Shown here piece by piece: positions 11,076 to 20,885 of a stretch of 64,000 bases of DNA. The notes under the pieces were generated by a model, which worked only from the letters and a program-made list of their open reading frames with translations, ran no database searches and had not been told where the DNA came from. The stretch's first letter is position 1, and each line of letters begins with the position of its first letter. The stretch is from Cryptomeria japonica (taxonomy: Eukaryota > Streptophyta > Pinopsida > Cupressales > Cupressaceae). The stretch is taken from positions 27,296,272-27,360,271 of the forward strand of contig NC_081405.1 in the NCBI RefSeq assembly GCF_030272615.1. The letters are read 5' to 3'. Both the position numbers and the translations under genes were made by a program.

Positions 11076-12171
11076 TGTAGCGTCCTAAAATTGTGACACT
11101 TGCAATTTCGACTGCATTTCGGTCTTCACGATGGCGACGCAACACGCAACCTGAATGGAGACCCCGAAACCTGATTATGACACTGAAAACTGCATTTTCT
11201 TGCACCCTGGTCTGAACCTCCTTTGCACCCAGCTGTCCCGGGAGGTGGGACCAGAGCGCCCAGTGCCCTGGTCCTTCAGGACCAGGGCGCCCAGCGCCCT
11301 GGTCTCCCAGGACCATGGCGCCCAGCGCCCTGGTCCCTGTTCCTATTTTGGGCCCGGTCTCTTTTGGACTTCGGGTCTTTATGTTTGCAAATTGGAAAAT
11401 TATCTTTCTTGGTCGGCCTAAGGTCGGGAAAATCAGTCTATCAGCCCTAATTGACAAGTATATAAACTACATTTTCCTCTTTCATTCGATATAATGGAAA
11501 AAAGCATGGAAACTATACTCAAGCATTCAAGCATTCAAGCATTCTTTCAAGCAATTGATCATTCTAAGTCTCCATTCAAGGCTAAGTGTTGCATTCAAGA
11601 CAAGGATTCAACCATTGAAGAGGAGATCACATACTACATGCTACATACAACATACAACATACAAACATACAACAAACAACAAAATCTATACCTTTGCACA
11701 TAAGGATACAAACATCCTTACAACAAGAGACGAACAGATCCCCCTTCGTTTCGCGGATTTTTTGGAGGACCGTGTGCACGCCGGGCGCCATCGTCCTGAC
11801 AACTTTTGCTCAAATTTGCAGGACAGCGTCGTATCGACATTTTACTGCTAATTCCAGGTCCGCAGCTTCATCCTATATCCCTATCTCAGTTTATAAGCAA
11901 ATCTTTGTCACTTTCTATGCATTCCTAGCTTAATTCTTCTATCAACATTCTTTACAAAAGAGGGTAGCCTTGCTTTCTTAACCCTTGAAACACATTTAGC
12001 ATCCAATCTTGCATTGTGTGGGATTGGATCTTGTGGGTTTCAACCCCTCTTTTGAATGTAAAGTCTCTCCCCTAAGTGAAAACCATCAACCCTAGTGACT
12101 CTCCCTTCTCTCTCCTCGGAGTTGGAAGAGGGGAGAACAACTAGGGTTCGATTGCGATTTTCCGCTTTACA
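11076..12171 (+). repeat. G3 5' LTR
   Basis: 1096 bp, aligned throughout with 17532-18566. It is 61 bp longer because the hairpin unit at 11248 occurs three times instead of once. Further on it has agtatataaac near 11458 (TATA-like), a run of cattcaag repeats at 11517-11545, repeated acatacaac at 11640-11680, and a GGACC-GTGCAC module at 11767 that recurs twice in the leader. Confidence 0.93.
11248..11336. repeat. Three tandem 27-nt hairpins, 31-bp period, in G3 5' LTR
   Basis: Units at 11248-11274, 11279-11305 and 11310-11336. Each has a left arm like GGACCAGGGCGC, a loop CCA and a right arm GCGCCCTGGTCC. Unit 2 pairs at 11 of 12 positions, with the last C changed to T. Units 1 and 3 have one or two mismatches. 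The 3' LTR has one unit only, at 17704-17730. Confidence 0.95.
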
Positions 12172-13353
12172 TTTTGGTGAACCCGACGTGAACATCCTTT
12201 CTGATTATTCATAGTTAGATCTGAAAATTGGATTCCTTGATTACATTTCCATGTTTGATCTTTTGCAAAATTTTAGAGGTTAATTGCATAAAAACCCTAA
12301 ATTTTCTTTTTAAGTAATTAAACTTGTGAAATATTTAATTGTTAATGCTTGTTTCAGATCTGCCCTTCTATTACAAATTGTCAATTCATATTTGTGCTTT
12401 AATTTTGAAAATTAAGTGGTTAAATGTCAAAACCCTAATTTTTGAAACCCTCTTGATTCAACCTTTGTCCGACAATTTCACTGATCAAAACATCTCCAAA
12501 TCAGCTGTAACTTTGGATTCCGCAATAAAATCACAATATATTTCATCCCTAAAAATTTGGAAAAAAGTTGCGAGGACCGTGTGCACCCCGAGCGCCATCG
12601 TCCCCGACATTTTTTCCAAAATTTCGGGAGCTAGATCTTACTGTATTTTTCTGCTAAAATCCAGAATTTTGGCTGATTTTATCAATTTTAACACCTTCAA
12701 AATTACAGTCAAAGTTGGTCTTGTGATTGCTTGGTTTAAGGCTTCTAAACATTCAAAAATTGTTGAAATTGAAATTTTGTGTCAAAATCGTGTTCTTACT
12801 ATCATAAATCTGAAAAGTGTGTTAGCATTCATTCGAAATTTCAGTGATTTATTCAAATTCTTGCAATTTGTGACTTTTGAAATTAAGTGCTTAATTACAA
12901 CAACTTTGATTTCCGCTTTCAGAATTGAATTTCGCGTGAAATTGAGTCAACTTTCAAATTTCAAAACTTGCATTGCTCTTAACATTCCCTCTAAAATCAT
13001 AAAATTCAAAATTTCAGTTTCCCTCTATTTTTCAAAATTCAAATTTTGCATTTTTCGACAATCTTGGTAGGGTTCAATTTTGAGATTGCAACTTTAATTT
13101 GGCCTATCTACAGATCGTAAAATCACTCAATTTTTTCAGGTTAGCTGTAAAATCATCATAACTTTCATCCCTGCAAATTTTGAAAAAAGTTGCGAGGACC
13201 GTGTGCACTCCGAGCGCCATGGTCCCGGACATTTTTTCCGAAATTTCGGGAGACTGTCATGATTGCATTTAACAGCTTAAATCTAGAAGATTGGCTGGTT
13301 TTACTGAAATTTGCTACCTCTAAAATTCAAAATCTTCTCTCTTTCTTTAGTGC
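12172..13353 (+). other. G3 leader with duplicated GTGCAC module
   Basis: Starts with the primer site TGGTGAACCCGACGTG. A roughly 100-bp direct repeat occurs at about 12541-12632 and 13165-13252, centred on gaggaccgtgtgcac and ending atttcgggag. A long open frame (12339-13070) crosses it. That frame is very rich in F, K, I, L and S with no recognisable domain, and looks like chance openness of AT-rich DNA. Gag starts at 13354 just after a pyrimidine-rich stretch. Confidence 0.7.
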
Positions 13354-15240
13354 ATGAGTTTTACAACAGTAAGCCCTACTTACACTATTCCCGTTAGACG
13401 AAGCCTTAGAATTAAGTCCTTCCAAGGTTTAATTACTGAGGAGATGGAACCTAATTTGAATGGCCTTTTTAACGAGGACATGGGTCATTCCTCTAATCCT
13501 CTTAATGATGAAGAAGCTCTCCATGAGGTTTCTGTAGAACAACTTTCAAAATTGGATAACCAATTTGATGATTTTCGACAATGGATGTCTCAAGAATACC
13601 CTGATAGTCAAGCTCTTCCTTTAATTGAGGGACTAAAACGTATGCTTCAAAGTGATAAGAATGGAATTGATATTTTGCGTGGTATTGCACACATTGTGGA
13701 TTCGAATGTGATGCCTATGAAAAGTTGTGCCAAAACCTTAGGTTATACACAACCTCCTACTCAAGACAATCATTCTATTCCTTTGACGACTCCTATTGCT
13801 AGTATACCTACTTTTACATCAAACATAATGACTACTTCAACACAAGAAATTCCTCCTATGATCACCAGTCATGGGGGCAATCCCTCTTCTTCAATTAACC
13901 CTCTTCCTTCATTCAATCCAACTTCTTCATTCATTCCTTCAATGAGTGTTCCTATTATATCACCACAAATGAACATGACGCAAGGGGGTAACTCGTTTAA
14001 TCATTCCATTCCTCCTTGTAGTGTTCCTCCTGTCCAATCATCTCCTATGACTAACTATCATAGTGTCCCACCACCTTACTCTCTACCTTCTTTCAATAAC
14101 ATAACACCTCCATCACAATCTAACACGTCTAATATGAACTCTTCGACTGAAGCAACCATTAACAATCTTGCACAAACTGTCTCTTCTTTACAGCAACAAA
14201 TTGCCTCTATGAATCAATCTAAGTTTAGTGTGCCCACATTTGATGTTGCGAGCCCACTTTCTCTTGACATTGTTCGAGCTATTCCCCCTAAACATGTTGA
14301 AATTCCACATTTGGAGCTTTATAATGGTAAGGGTGATCCTCTAACACATGTTAAGACCTTTCAAACAATATGTACTGATTTTGCTTATGACCAAAGGTTG
14401 CTTGCAAAATTGTTCACTAGAACATTAAGAGACAAAGCCCTACAATGGTATTGCTCGTTGCCTTCTTATTCTATTACTTCTTTTGAACAACTTGCAAATG
14501 CTTTCATTCAACAATTTCAAAACAATATAAGTCCTAAAGTTACTTTGATTGATTTAATGCATTGTAAACAAGGTGTTAAAGAAAAAGTGACTGATTTCAT
14601 TGGTAGATATAAGCATTTGTATGCTCAAATTTCTTTTCCAGTGCCTGACAATGATATTCAAAGAATCTTTATTTCTAATTTACAAAAAGATATTCGAGAC
14701 AAACTCCTATTTTCTGAGTTTACTTCTTTCCAACAGTTGTGCGCAACTCTTCACAATTATCAACTGACTGTGAGTCAAATGGAACAATCACATCCTATGA
14801 CGCCGAGTGATAAGGGTGATAGTAGTCAACAACCATTTGGGAAGTTTAAACCGAACAGAGAGTCCATTAAATTCAATGAAAACATCATCAACAACAATGT
14901 GAATGCAGCATCAGGTGTGTCTCCTATTTCTAAGTTTTTCAAGAAAGAAAGAAAGTTTACTCCTTTGAATGAATCATTGCATAGTATTATGAATAAGTTA
15001 TTGGAACAAAATGTGCTTACTCTTCCTCCTATAAGGCAAATTGATCCTGCAAAGATTACTTCACCTTATTTTGATAACAAATCTTTTTGTCAATTTCATC
15101 ATCAACCTGGGCATGATACTGAAAAATGTTTTGCTTTAAAGGGGAAGATTCAAGATTTGATTGATAATAATACTATCTCTGTTTCTGGAGTGAATGATAA
15201 AGGCAATACATCTGTAGCTCCTCCTAACCAAAATCTTTAG
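13354..15240 (+). CDS. G3 gag (capsid/nucleocapsid-like) protein
   Basis: 628 residues, intact. It forms the particle that packages element RNA in the cytoplasm. The N-terminal ~300 residues are low-complexity, rich in P, S, T, N and Q with some tandem-like PPYSLP stretches. The retrotransposon gag domain spans about 311-465 (HLELYNGKGDPLTHVKTF, LRDKALQWYCSLPSYS, FIGRYKHLYAQI). A C-terminal knuckle FCQFHHQPGHDTEKC near 577-591 has the order C-X2-H-X4-H-X4-C rather than CCHC. The start is the first ATG of the frame after the leader. It ends in TAG, with the protease frame continuing in register. Confidence 0.88.
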   Translation: MSFTTVSPTYTIPVRRSLRIKSFQGLITEEMEPNLNGLFNEDMGHSSNPLNDEEALHEVSVEQLSKLDNQFDDFRQWMSQEYPDSQALPLIEGLKRMLQSDKNGIDILRGIAHIVDSNVMPMKSCAKTLGYTQPPTQDNHSIPLTTPIASIPTFTSNIMTTSTQEIPPMITSHGGNPSSSINPLPSFNPTSSFIPSMSVPIISPQMNMTQGGNSFNHSIPPCSVPPVQSSPMTNYHSVPPPYSLPSFNNITPPSQSNTSNMNSSTEATINNLAQTVSSLQQQIASMNQSKFSVPTFDVASPLSLDIVRAIPPKHVEIPHLELYNGKGDPLTHVKTFQTICTDFAYDQRLLAKLFTRTLRDKALQWYCSLPSYSITSFEQLANAFIQQFQNNISPKVTLIDLMHCKQGVKEKVTDFIGRYKHLYAQISFPVPDNDIQRIFISNLQKDIRDKLLFSEFTSFQQLCATLHNYQLTVSQMEQSHPMTPSDKGDSSQQPFGKFKPNRESIKFNENIINNNVNAASGVSPISKFFKKERKFTPLNESLHSIMNKLLEQNVLTLPPIRQIDPAKITSPYFDNKSFCQFHHQPGHDTEKCFALKGKIQDLIDNNTISVSGVNDKGNTSVAPPNQNL

Positions 15241-16785
15241 ATTTTCACTGATCCATTACCTTCTCATACCTCTAATGCGATTGATACTACTGATTCCTCT
15301 GTCTCACCTGATGATCTTGTATCTATGACTCCGAATGTGATTAACTTTGTAGAGCAGCAGAAAATCCCTAAAGAACTTTCCATCACCTTTGATTCTAGCG
15401 AAACTATCAGGGCACCTGATGGTCCTTTATATATAGTTGCAAAAGTCAAAAATACACCTTGTCGTGGAGTGCTTATTGATCCTTCTTGCATGGTTAATGT
15501 CATTACTGAAGAATTTCTTTTTACTTTGCAATTGAATCAAGTTATCTATGACAAAACAAATGTGGTTGTGAAACTATTTGATGCATTTTCTTCTCTTGCA
15601 ATTGGTTCTATTACATTACCTATTGAGGTCCGTAACAAATCCCTTGATGTGGACTTTGCTATTATTCCATCTTTCGAACAATTTTGTGTGAAGCTTGGCT
15701 ATCCTTGGCTATCTTCCATGAAAGCTATCGCTTCTCCTATTCACAAGTGTTTGAAATTTCCCCATAATGGTGAAGTTGTTACTGTCAATCATAGTCTCTT
15801 TAAACCAGCTGAAAGAACTTCTAGCGTTCCTCTTGATTACTTTTGGCCTAAACAATTCCAATCTCTTCCTCCGCGAAGTGATCATCTTTTCAAATCTTAT
15901 CAAAAGTGGAAAACAGATATGATCCTATCTCTAAGTGAACCTAGAACACCCAAACTTGACATTCCTATCATTCTTGAGAAGGAAGTTCTTCCTTTGAAAG
16001 ATAAAACTAATGTCTTTCCTCAAGAAGATTCCCAACCCATCCCTATGGATGTGACTATGCCTATGATTAATAAACTTCCTAAGAGTAGACCTATACCTCC
16101 TCGTCATGATGGACTTGGTCTCCTTCCTAAACCAAATATTCCTCCCTTATATGGAGCAGTTCCTCCTCCTTCCTCTTATGGAGAGAAGAGACCTTCCTCT
16201 TCTCCTATTGTTCAGCCTAAGAGACCACAACCTAAACACCCAAGTGATAAGGATGAGAACATTCCTCCTCCTCAATCTTCTCAACTTCCTACTAAGACTA
16301 GACGAAATCGTTCTGCACGTGAACGCCGACGAAAGCGTCGTCTTAGAGCTCAAACTTTGCAATCCCCAAAAACACCTTCAACAAGCATTATTCCATTTTC
16401 TCCTCAGCCGACGATTGAGCCGAAATCTCCTAAACATAAGATGCATGATGGTCTTGATCCTGTGCGAGTTAAAGATCCTATTTTTATAAATCTTGATGAT
16501 GATATAGATGAAAATGTTATTCATGATGAAAATGCTACTTCTCCTGTTCATTCTAATAGTGAATATGAACTTGTTGATATTGATAACCATTTATCTAACG
16601 AATTTTCTAAAGCACTTATCCTAGCTCCTAGACAAGAACACCGTGGCTTGGGATATGAACATAGCCCTTGTTTGGATCTTGTGATAGCTCCATCTGCTGT
16701 GTTGGATGTTCCTCCTCTAGCGTGTTCCCTGCCTTCCCGAAACATTGATCAGCAAGATCGGGGGGTAGATGACGTGCTAGACTAG
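15241..16785 (+). CDS. G3 aspartic-protease-like protein, in frame after gag stop
   Basis: The frame continues directly from gag through TAG at 15238-15240; the first internal ATG is at 15325 (486 residues). The protease fold is suggested by LYIVAKVKNTPCRGVLIDPS, AIGSITLPIEVRNKSLDVDF and LGYPWLSSM, the usual retropepsin arrangement. The active-site triad reads D-P-S (15478-15486) instead of D-T/S-G, which would normally impair catalysis. From about residue 200 it becomes a proline-rich linker with a basic cluster RRNRSARERRRKRRLRAQ (about 16301-16354). It ends without RT. It may be made by stop read-through, or the TAG may be a mutation. Confidence 0.75.
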   Translation: MFTDPLPSHTSNAIDTTDSSVSPDDLVSMTPNVINFVEQQKIPKELSITFDSSETIRAPDGPLYIVAKVKNTPCRGVLIDPSCMVNVITEEFLFTLQLNQVIYDKTNVVVKLFDAFSSLAIGSITLPIEVRNKSLDVDFAIIPSFEQFCVKLGYPWLSSMKAIASPIHKCLKFPHNGEVVTVNHSLFKPAERTSSVPLDYFWPKQFQSLPPRSDHLFKSYQKWKTDMILSLSEPRTPKLDIPIILEKEVLPLKDKTNVFPQEDSQPIPMDVTMPMINKLPKSRPIPPRHDGLGLLPKPNIPPLYGAVPPPSSYGEKRPSSSPIVQPKRPQPKHPSDKDENIPPPQSSQLPTKTRRNRSARERRRKRRLRAQTLQSPKTPSTSIIPFSPQPTIEPKSPKHKMHDGLDPVRVKDPIFINLDDDIDENVIHDENATSPVHSNSEYELVDIDNHLSNEFSKALILAPRQEHRGLGYEHSPCLDLVIAPSAVLDVPPLACSLPSRNIDQQDRGVDDVLD

Positions 16786-17531
16786 TTTCATTAGCATAGC
16801 AGATTCTCTCCTCCTCTCTTTTGTTACTTCTTCTATATGTTATTCTCATTCTTCTATTTGTTGTCCTTAGTGTTGTCTACTTGAGGACGATGCAAAGTAT
16901 TGAGATCTCTCGATCTCTCTCATGTTGACTCAAAAGACACATGTGTTCCCTTCTTCTAGGTGACCTTCCTTGATTGGGGAATGAAGAACAATTATGCATA
17001 CATACATATGATATACATGAATAATCATACAGCATACTGACCCCGAGGAAAGCGAAGTCACCTCGTGCTTTGTGTTTTGTGTCTATTATCCTTGGGCTTA
17101 TCTCACACTTGGGGGCTAAATCCTTGTGATAATGTGCTCCTTTCCCTTTTTCATTTTCTTATATGTATCACTACCTTAAAGCAATCACCCCCGGTGAGGC
17201 GTGTGTGATCGCTTTAACGTAGGGGGGCATACATCCCGTCCATATCTTTTCAAGATACTTGAAAATTTCTTGACAAATTTAGCTTTGCCTTGAAAATTTT
17301 TGATATCTTTCTTGCATGACTCATAGTGAGGGAACCTTACTACTGACAGTCATGGTTCTCCCTCGTGATCTTCCCTTTTACTTTGTCAATCGAAGTCGTA
17401 AGATCCTTAGTCCACTGGGGGCTTGGTGTATCTTGCCTCCTTGACGTGGTGAAAGTCTTTCAATATTGTTTCCTTGTACTTTACCGGAAGTATGAGCATA
17501 CGCCTATACTCCCGCTAAAGTGGGGGCTAAA
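16786..17531 (+). other. G3 3' non-coding region with hairpin and polypurine tract
   Basis: No coding sequence. An inverted repeat TTAAAGCAATCAC / GTGATCGCTTTAA lies at about 17176-17217 around a cccccggtgagg loop. GGGGGCT occurs at about 17113, 17417 and 17523; the last, in aaagtgggggctaaa, abuts the 3' LTR and is the likely plus-strand primer tract. Confidence 0.7.
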
Positions 17532-18566
17532 TGTAGCGTCCTAAAATTGTGACACTTGCAATTTCGACTGCATTTCGGTCTTCACGATGGCGACGCAACA
17601 TGCAACCTGAATGGAGACCCCGAAACCTGATTATGACACTGAAAACTGCATTTTCTTGCACTCTGGCCTGAACCTCCTTTGCACCCAGCTGTCCCGGGAG
17701 GTGGGACCAGAGCGCCCAGCGCCCTGGTCCCTGGGTCCTATTTTGGGCCCGGTCTCTTTTGGACTTCGGGTCTTTATGTTTGCAAATTGGAAAATTATCT
17801 TTCCTGTTCGGCCTAAGGTCGGGAAAATCAGTCTATCAGCCCTAATTGACAAGTATATAAACTACATTTTCCTCTTTCATTCGATATGATGGAAAAAAGC
17901 GTGGAAACTATACTCAAGCATTCAAGCATTCAAGCATTCTTTCAAGCAATTGATCATTCTAAGTCTCCATTCAAGGCTAAGTGTTGCATTCAAGACAAGG
18001 ATTCAACCATTGAAGAGGAGATCACATACTACATGCTACATACAACATACAACATACAAACATACAACAAACAACAACATCTATACCTTCGCACATAAGG
18101 ATACAAACATCCTTACAACAAGAGACGAACAGATCCCCCTTCGTTTCGCGGATTTTTCGGAGGACCGTGTGCACGCCGGGCGCCATCGTCCCGACAAATT
18201 TTGCTCAAATTTGCAGGACAGCGCCGTATCGACATTTTACTGCTAATTCCAGGTCCGCAGCTTCATCCTATATCCCTATCTCAGTTTATAAGAAAATCTT
18301 TGTCACTTTCTATGCATTCCTAGCTTAATTCTTCTATCAACATTCTTTACAAAAGAGGGTAGCCTTGCTTTCTTAACCCTTGAAACACATTTAGCATCCA
18401 ATCTTGCATTGTGTGGGATTGGATCTTGTGGGTTTTAACCCCTCTTTTGAATGTAAAGTCTCTCCCCTAAGTGAAAACCATCAACCCTAGTGACTCTCCC
18501 TTCTCTCTCCACGAAGTTGGAAGAGGGGACAACAACTAGGGTTCGATTGCGATTTTCCGCTTTACA
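17532..18566 (+). repeat. G3 3' LTR
   Basis: 1035 bp, TGTAGCGTCC...GCTTTACA, nearly identical to the 5' LTR but with one hairpin unit (17704-17730). It is followed by target copy acctc at 18567-18571. Confidence 0.93.
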
Positions 18567-18571
18567 ACCTC

Positions 18572-18813
18572 GTCAAGAGAAACTATCTTCCCTTTGGAAG
18601 CCACACCTACTCTACTACATACATATTTGGTCTTACACTTTGGACATTGCAAGTAAACTTCGGATTCATTTACATTCCATCCAACTCTTGGTCTTCCATA
18701 CTCTTTTCCATTTTCATCTAGTCTCACACATCTTGGTCAATACCTAGTTCATGGTTGAAACTCGTTCCCAAAAATATAGGAGATAAGCTCAAGAGGCTCA
18801 AGAGTCTGCAAAC
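18572..18813 (+). other. End of G2 leader
   Basis: G2 sequence resumes after G3. No open frame of note. It leads into the gag ATG at 18814 with ctcaagaggctcaagagtctgcaaac just upstream. Confidence 0.6.
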
Positions 18814-20885
18814 ATGAGTGCCTATGAGTATGACAATGATGTCTTTTTTAATTCTGATCATACTACATTACTTGACATGGATGCCTATAGAAACATTCCA
18901 AATGTTCAGAACATGTACACTATAAACAACAATGATACACACAATGACAATATGGACAACTTTTCCATACATTTAGCAGAAGTGGAAGACTCCATTATGG
19001 ATCCCCGTTTTAATCGATTGGTTGAGGAAATAATGATGAGAGATAGACAATATTTTCTACAAGTAATGGCTCAAAGTGGAGCCAAGATTCCTCATGATTT
19101 TGACATGTCTCAAATAATGGAAAATCAACCTTTGCAAGAACCTCAACTCAACATGGATCAAAGGAGGCCTAATAGTGGAGGCAATAGAGGACCACATATT
19201 GTTCCTGAATCACCATCATCTTTGTTTCAAAAACCTGAGGTCCCACATACACATGGTCAAGCTTATGATACTCAATTTCGCAGACCATTATGGAAGTCTT
19301 ATGCAGAAAAATATGCTCAATCACATACCAATGCTAAGGACCAACCACCAAAGCAATTGTATATCCAAAGGCATGACCAAAATTTGGACACAAGGAATCC
19401 CCATGTCAAATTGGGGGAAACACACTAGAACAAACTTGTGACATGCCTGTAGAGTATGGTATACATGGACAAAACAAATATTTCATTCCTTATCATGACT
19501 CTATACCAAGTGGTCCATATATGCAGCATCATTATAGACCTCCTCCATATGAACATGTGTATGATCAATATCATCCATATATGCAGTATGCTCCACCTCC
19601 ACCCAGTGGTTCAGGCATGGGATATGGTTCAAGAAGTCGATCTCCAGCTAAGAACAATTTGGAACAATAAATCAAGGACTTACAAAAGAAAATGGAGGAC
19701 ATAAATATAGTGAAGCCAACTTACACAATGAGAGACATATGTCCCTATCCACTTGAAAAAAGCATTACAATGCCTCTTTTTCCTACACACTTTGTGACAC
19801 CTAAGTCTAATAAGTATAGAGGAAAAAAGGATCCTAAGGCACATATAAGACAATTTTTCATAGCTTGCATTGAGGTAGCAGCAGAAGAGACATATTTGAT
19901 GAGATTATTCCCACAGATCCTAGGTGATAAAGCTATGGAATGGTTCTCCCAACTTCCACCTAGAATTAAGTCATGGGGTGATCTAGCAAAGGCATTTATC
20001 CAACATTTCTCATACAACATAGAGACAGACATATCAGTCACTACTTTTTGCAACACCAAGCAAAAGGATGGAGAGTCTTTTTCATCATTTTTATAAAGAT
20101 GGAGAAATCTAGCCAGCATATGCTCTTGTGAAATTCCACAAAAACAAAAGGTAGAGATGTTCAACCAGAATATCCACAGAGAAATCGGTTATGACCTGAG
20201 AAAATCTTGCTTGTCCACCTTTAAGGACGTCATTGAAAAAGGCTTAGCAACAGAGAAGGTCCTAATTGAACAAGGAGTCATTAATATATTCAAAGAAAAC
20301 AAAGAGGACTATAAAAGAAAATACAAGCCAAGATTTTGGAATAAAAACAAGAACACAGTCAATGATGGTGTTGTTGATGCCAATACAGTACGACCCAAAA
20401 TCATTTTTTTAGGATCAAGCTCTACAAACAATCAAGTGAAGACTCAAACAACTTCCAAATCATGAAGGAAGTACACCCCATTGGGAGAACCACTTGAGTC
20501 AATTTTCAAGAAGTTAGTGGAAAACAAAATAATAACAATTCCAGATTTGCCTCCATATGAGCCAAAGGTTAAACCAAATTGGTGGAATGATGATGAATAT
20601 TATGAATTTAATAAGAGAAAAGGCCATAAGATAGGAAATTGTCATCGACTGAAGAACATCATACAAGAGCTCGTTGATAGAGGTGACATTGACATTGAGG
20701 GACACTCATCCAACCAAGAACATGAGATGTTTAAGGAACCATTCCCAAAACATGACAAGGGAAAAGCCAAAGCCACAGATGAGCAGACCAATTATACCAG
20801 AGCATCCTACAACTATGATTCAACTGTGAATCACATTTTGATGGACAATTATGTCTACCATTATCATCAAGGACAAAACGCCTGA
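18814..20885 (+). pseudogene. G2 gag, frameshifted
   Basis: The first frame gives 204 residues (MSAYEYDNDVFF...). A shift at about 19430 moves the reading to the third frame, which continues to 20885 with stops near 19668, 20094 and 20463. The gag domain is clear: MRDICPYPLEKSITMPLFP, GDKAMEWFSQLPPRIKSWGD, FIQHFSYNIETDISVT. The knuckle region YYEFNKRKGHKIGNC has lost its first Cys and first His compared with the intact T1 and G3 versions. Tyr/Pro-rich repeats (PPPYEHVYDQYHPYMQY) precede the domain. T1 gag is the nearest relative in the window. Confidence 0.85.

Larger units (their letters stand above)
11076..18566 (+). mobile_element. G3: non-autonomous gag-protease gypsy element nested in G2
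   Basis: LTRs of 1096 and 1035 bp start TGTAGCGTCC and end GCTTTACA. Target duplication acctc is perfect at 11071-11075 and 18567-18571. The primer site TGGTGAACCCGACGTG starts at 12175 and a tract aaagtgggggctaaa precedes the 3' LTR. Only gag and protease are encoded, in one frame with a single TAG between them. RT, RNase H and integrase are absent and no scar of them is seen. The LTRs are very similar apart from a repeat-number difference, so this is the youngest layer and must have used proteins made elsewhere. Confidence 0.92.

Noticed and set aside
11038-11457. 139-codon minus-strand frame over the G3 LTR hairpins
   Set aside because: Open only because of the GC-rich hairpin repeats; it runs across the LTR boundary and is absent from the 3' LTR in this form.
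12339-13070. 243-codon open frame in the G3 leader
   Set aside because: Composition is that of AT-rich non-coding DNA, with no domain, and it spans the duplicated GTGCAC module. It lies before gag in another frame.
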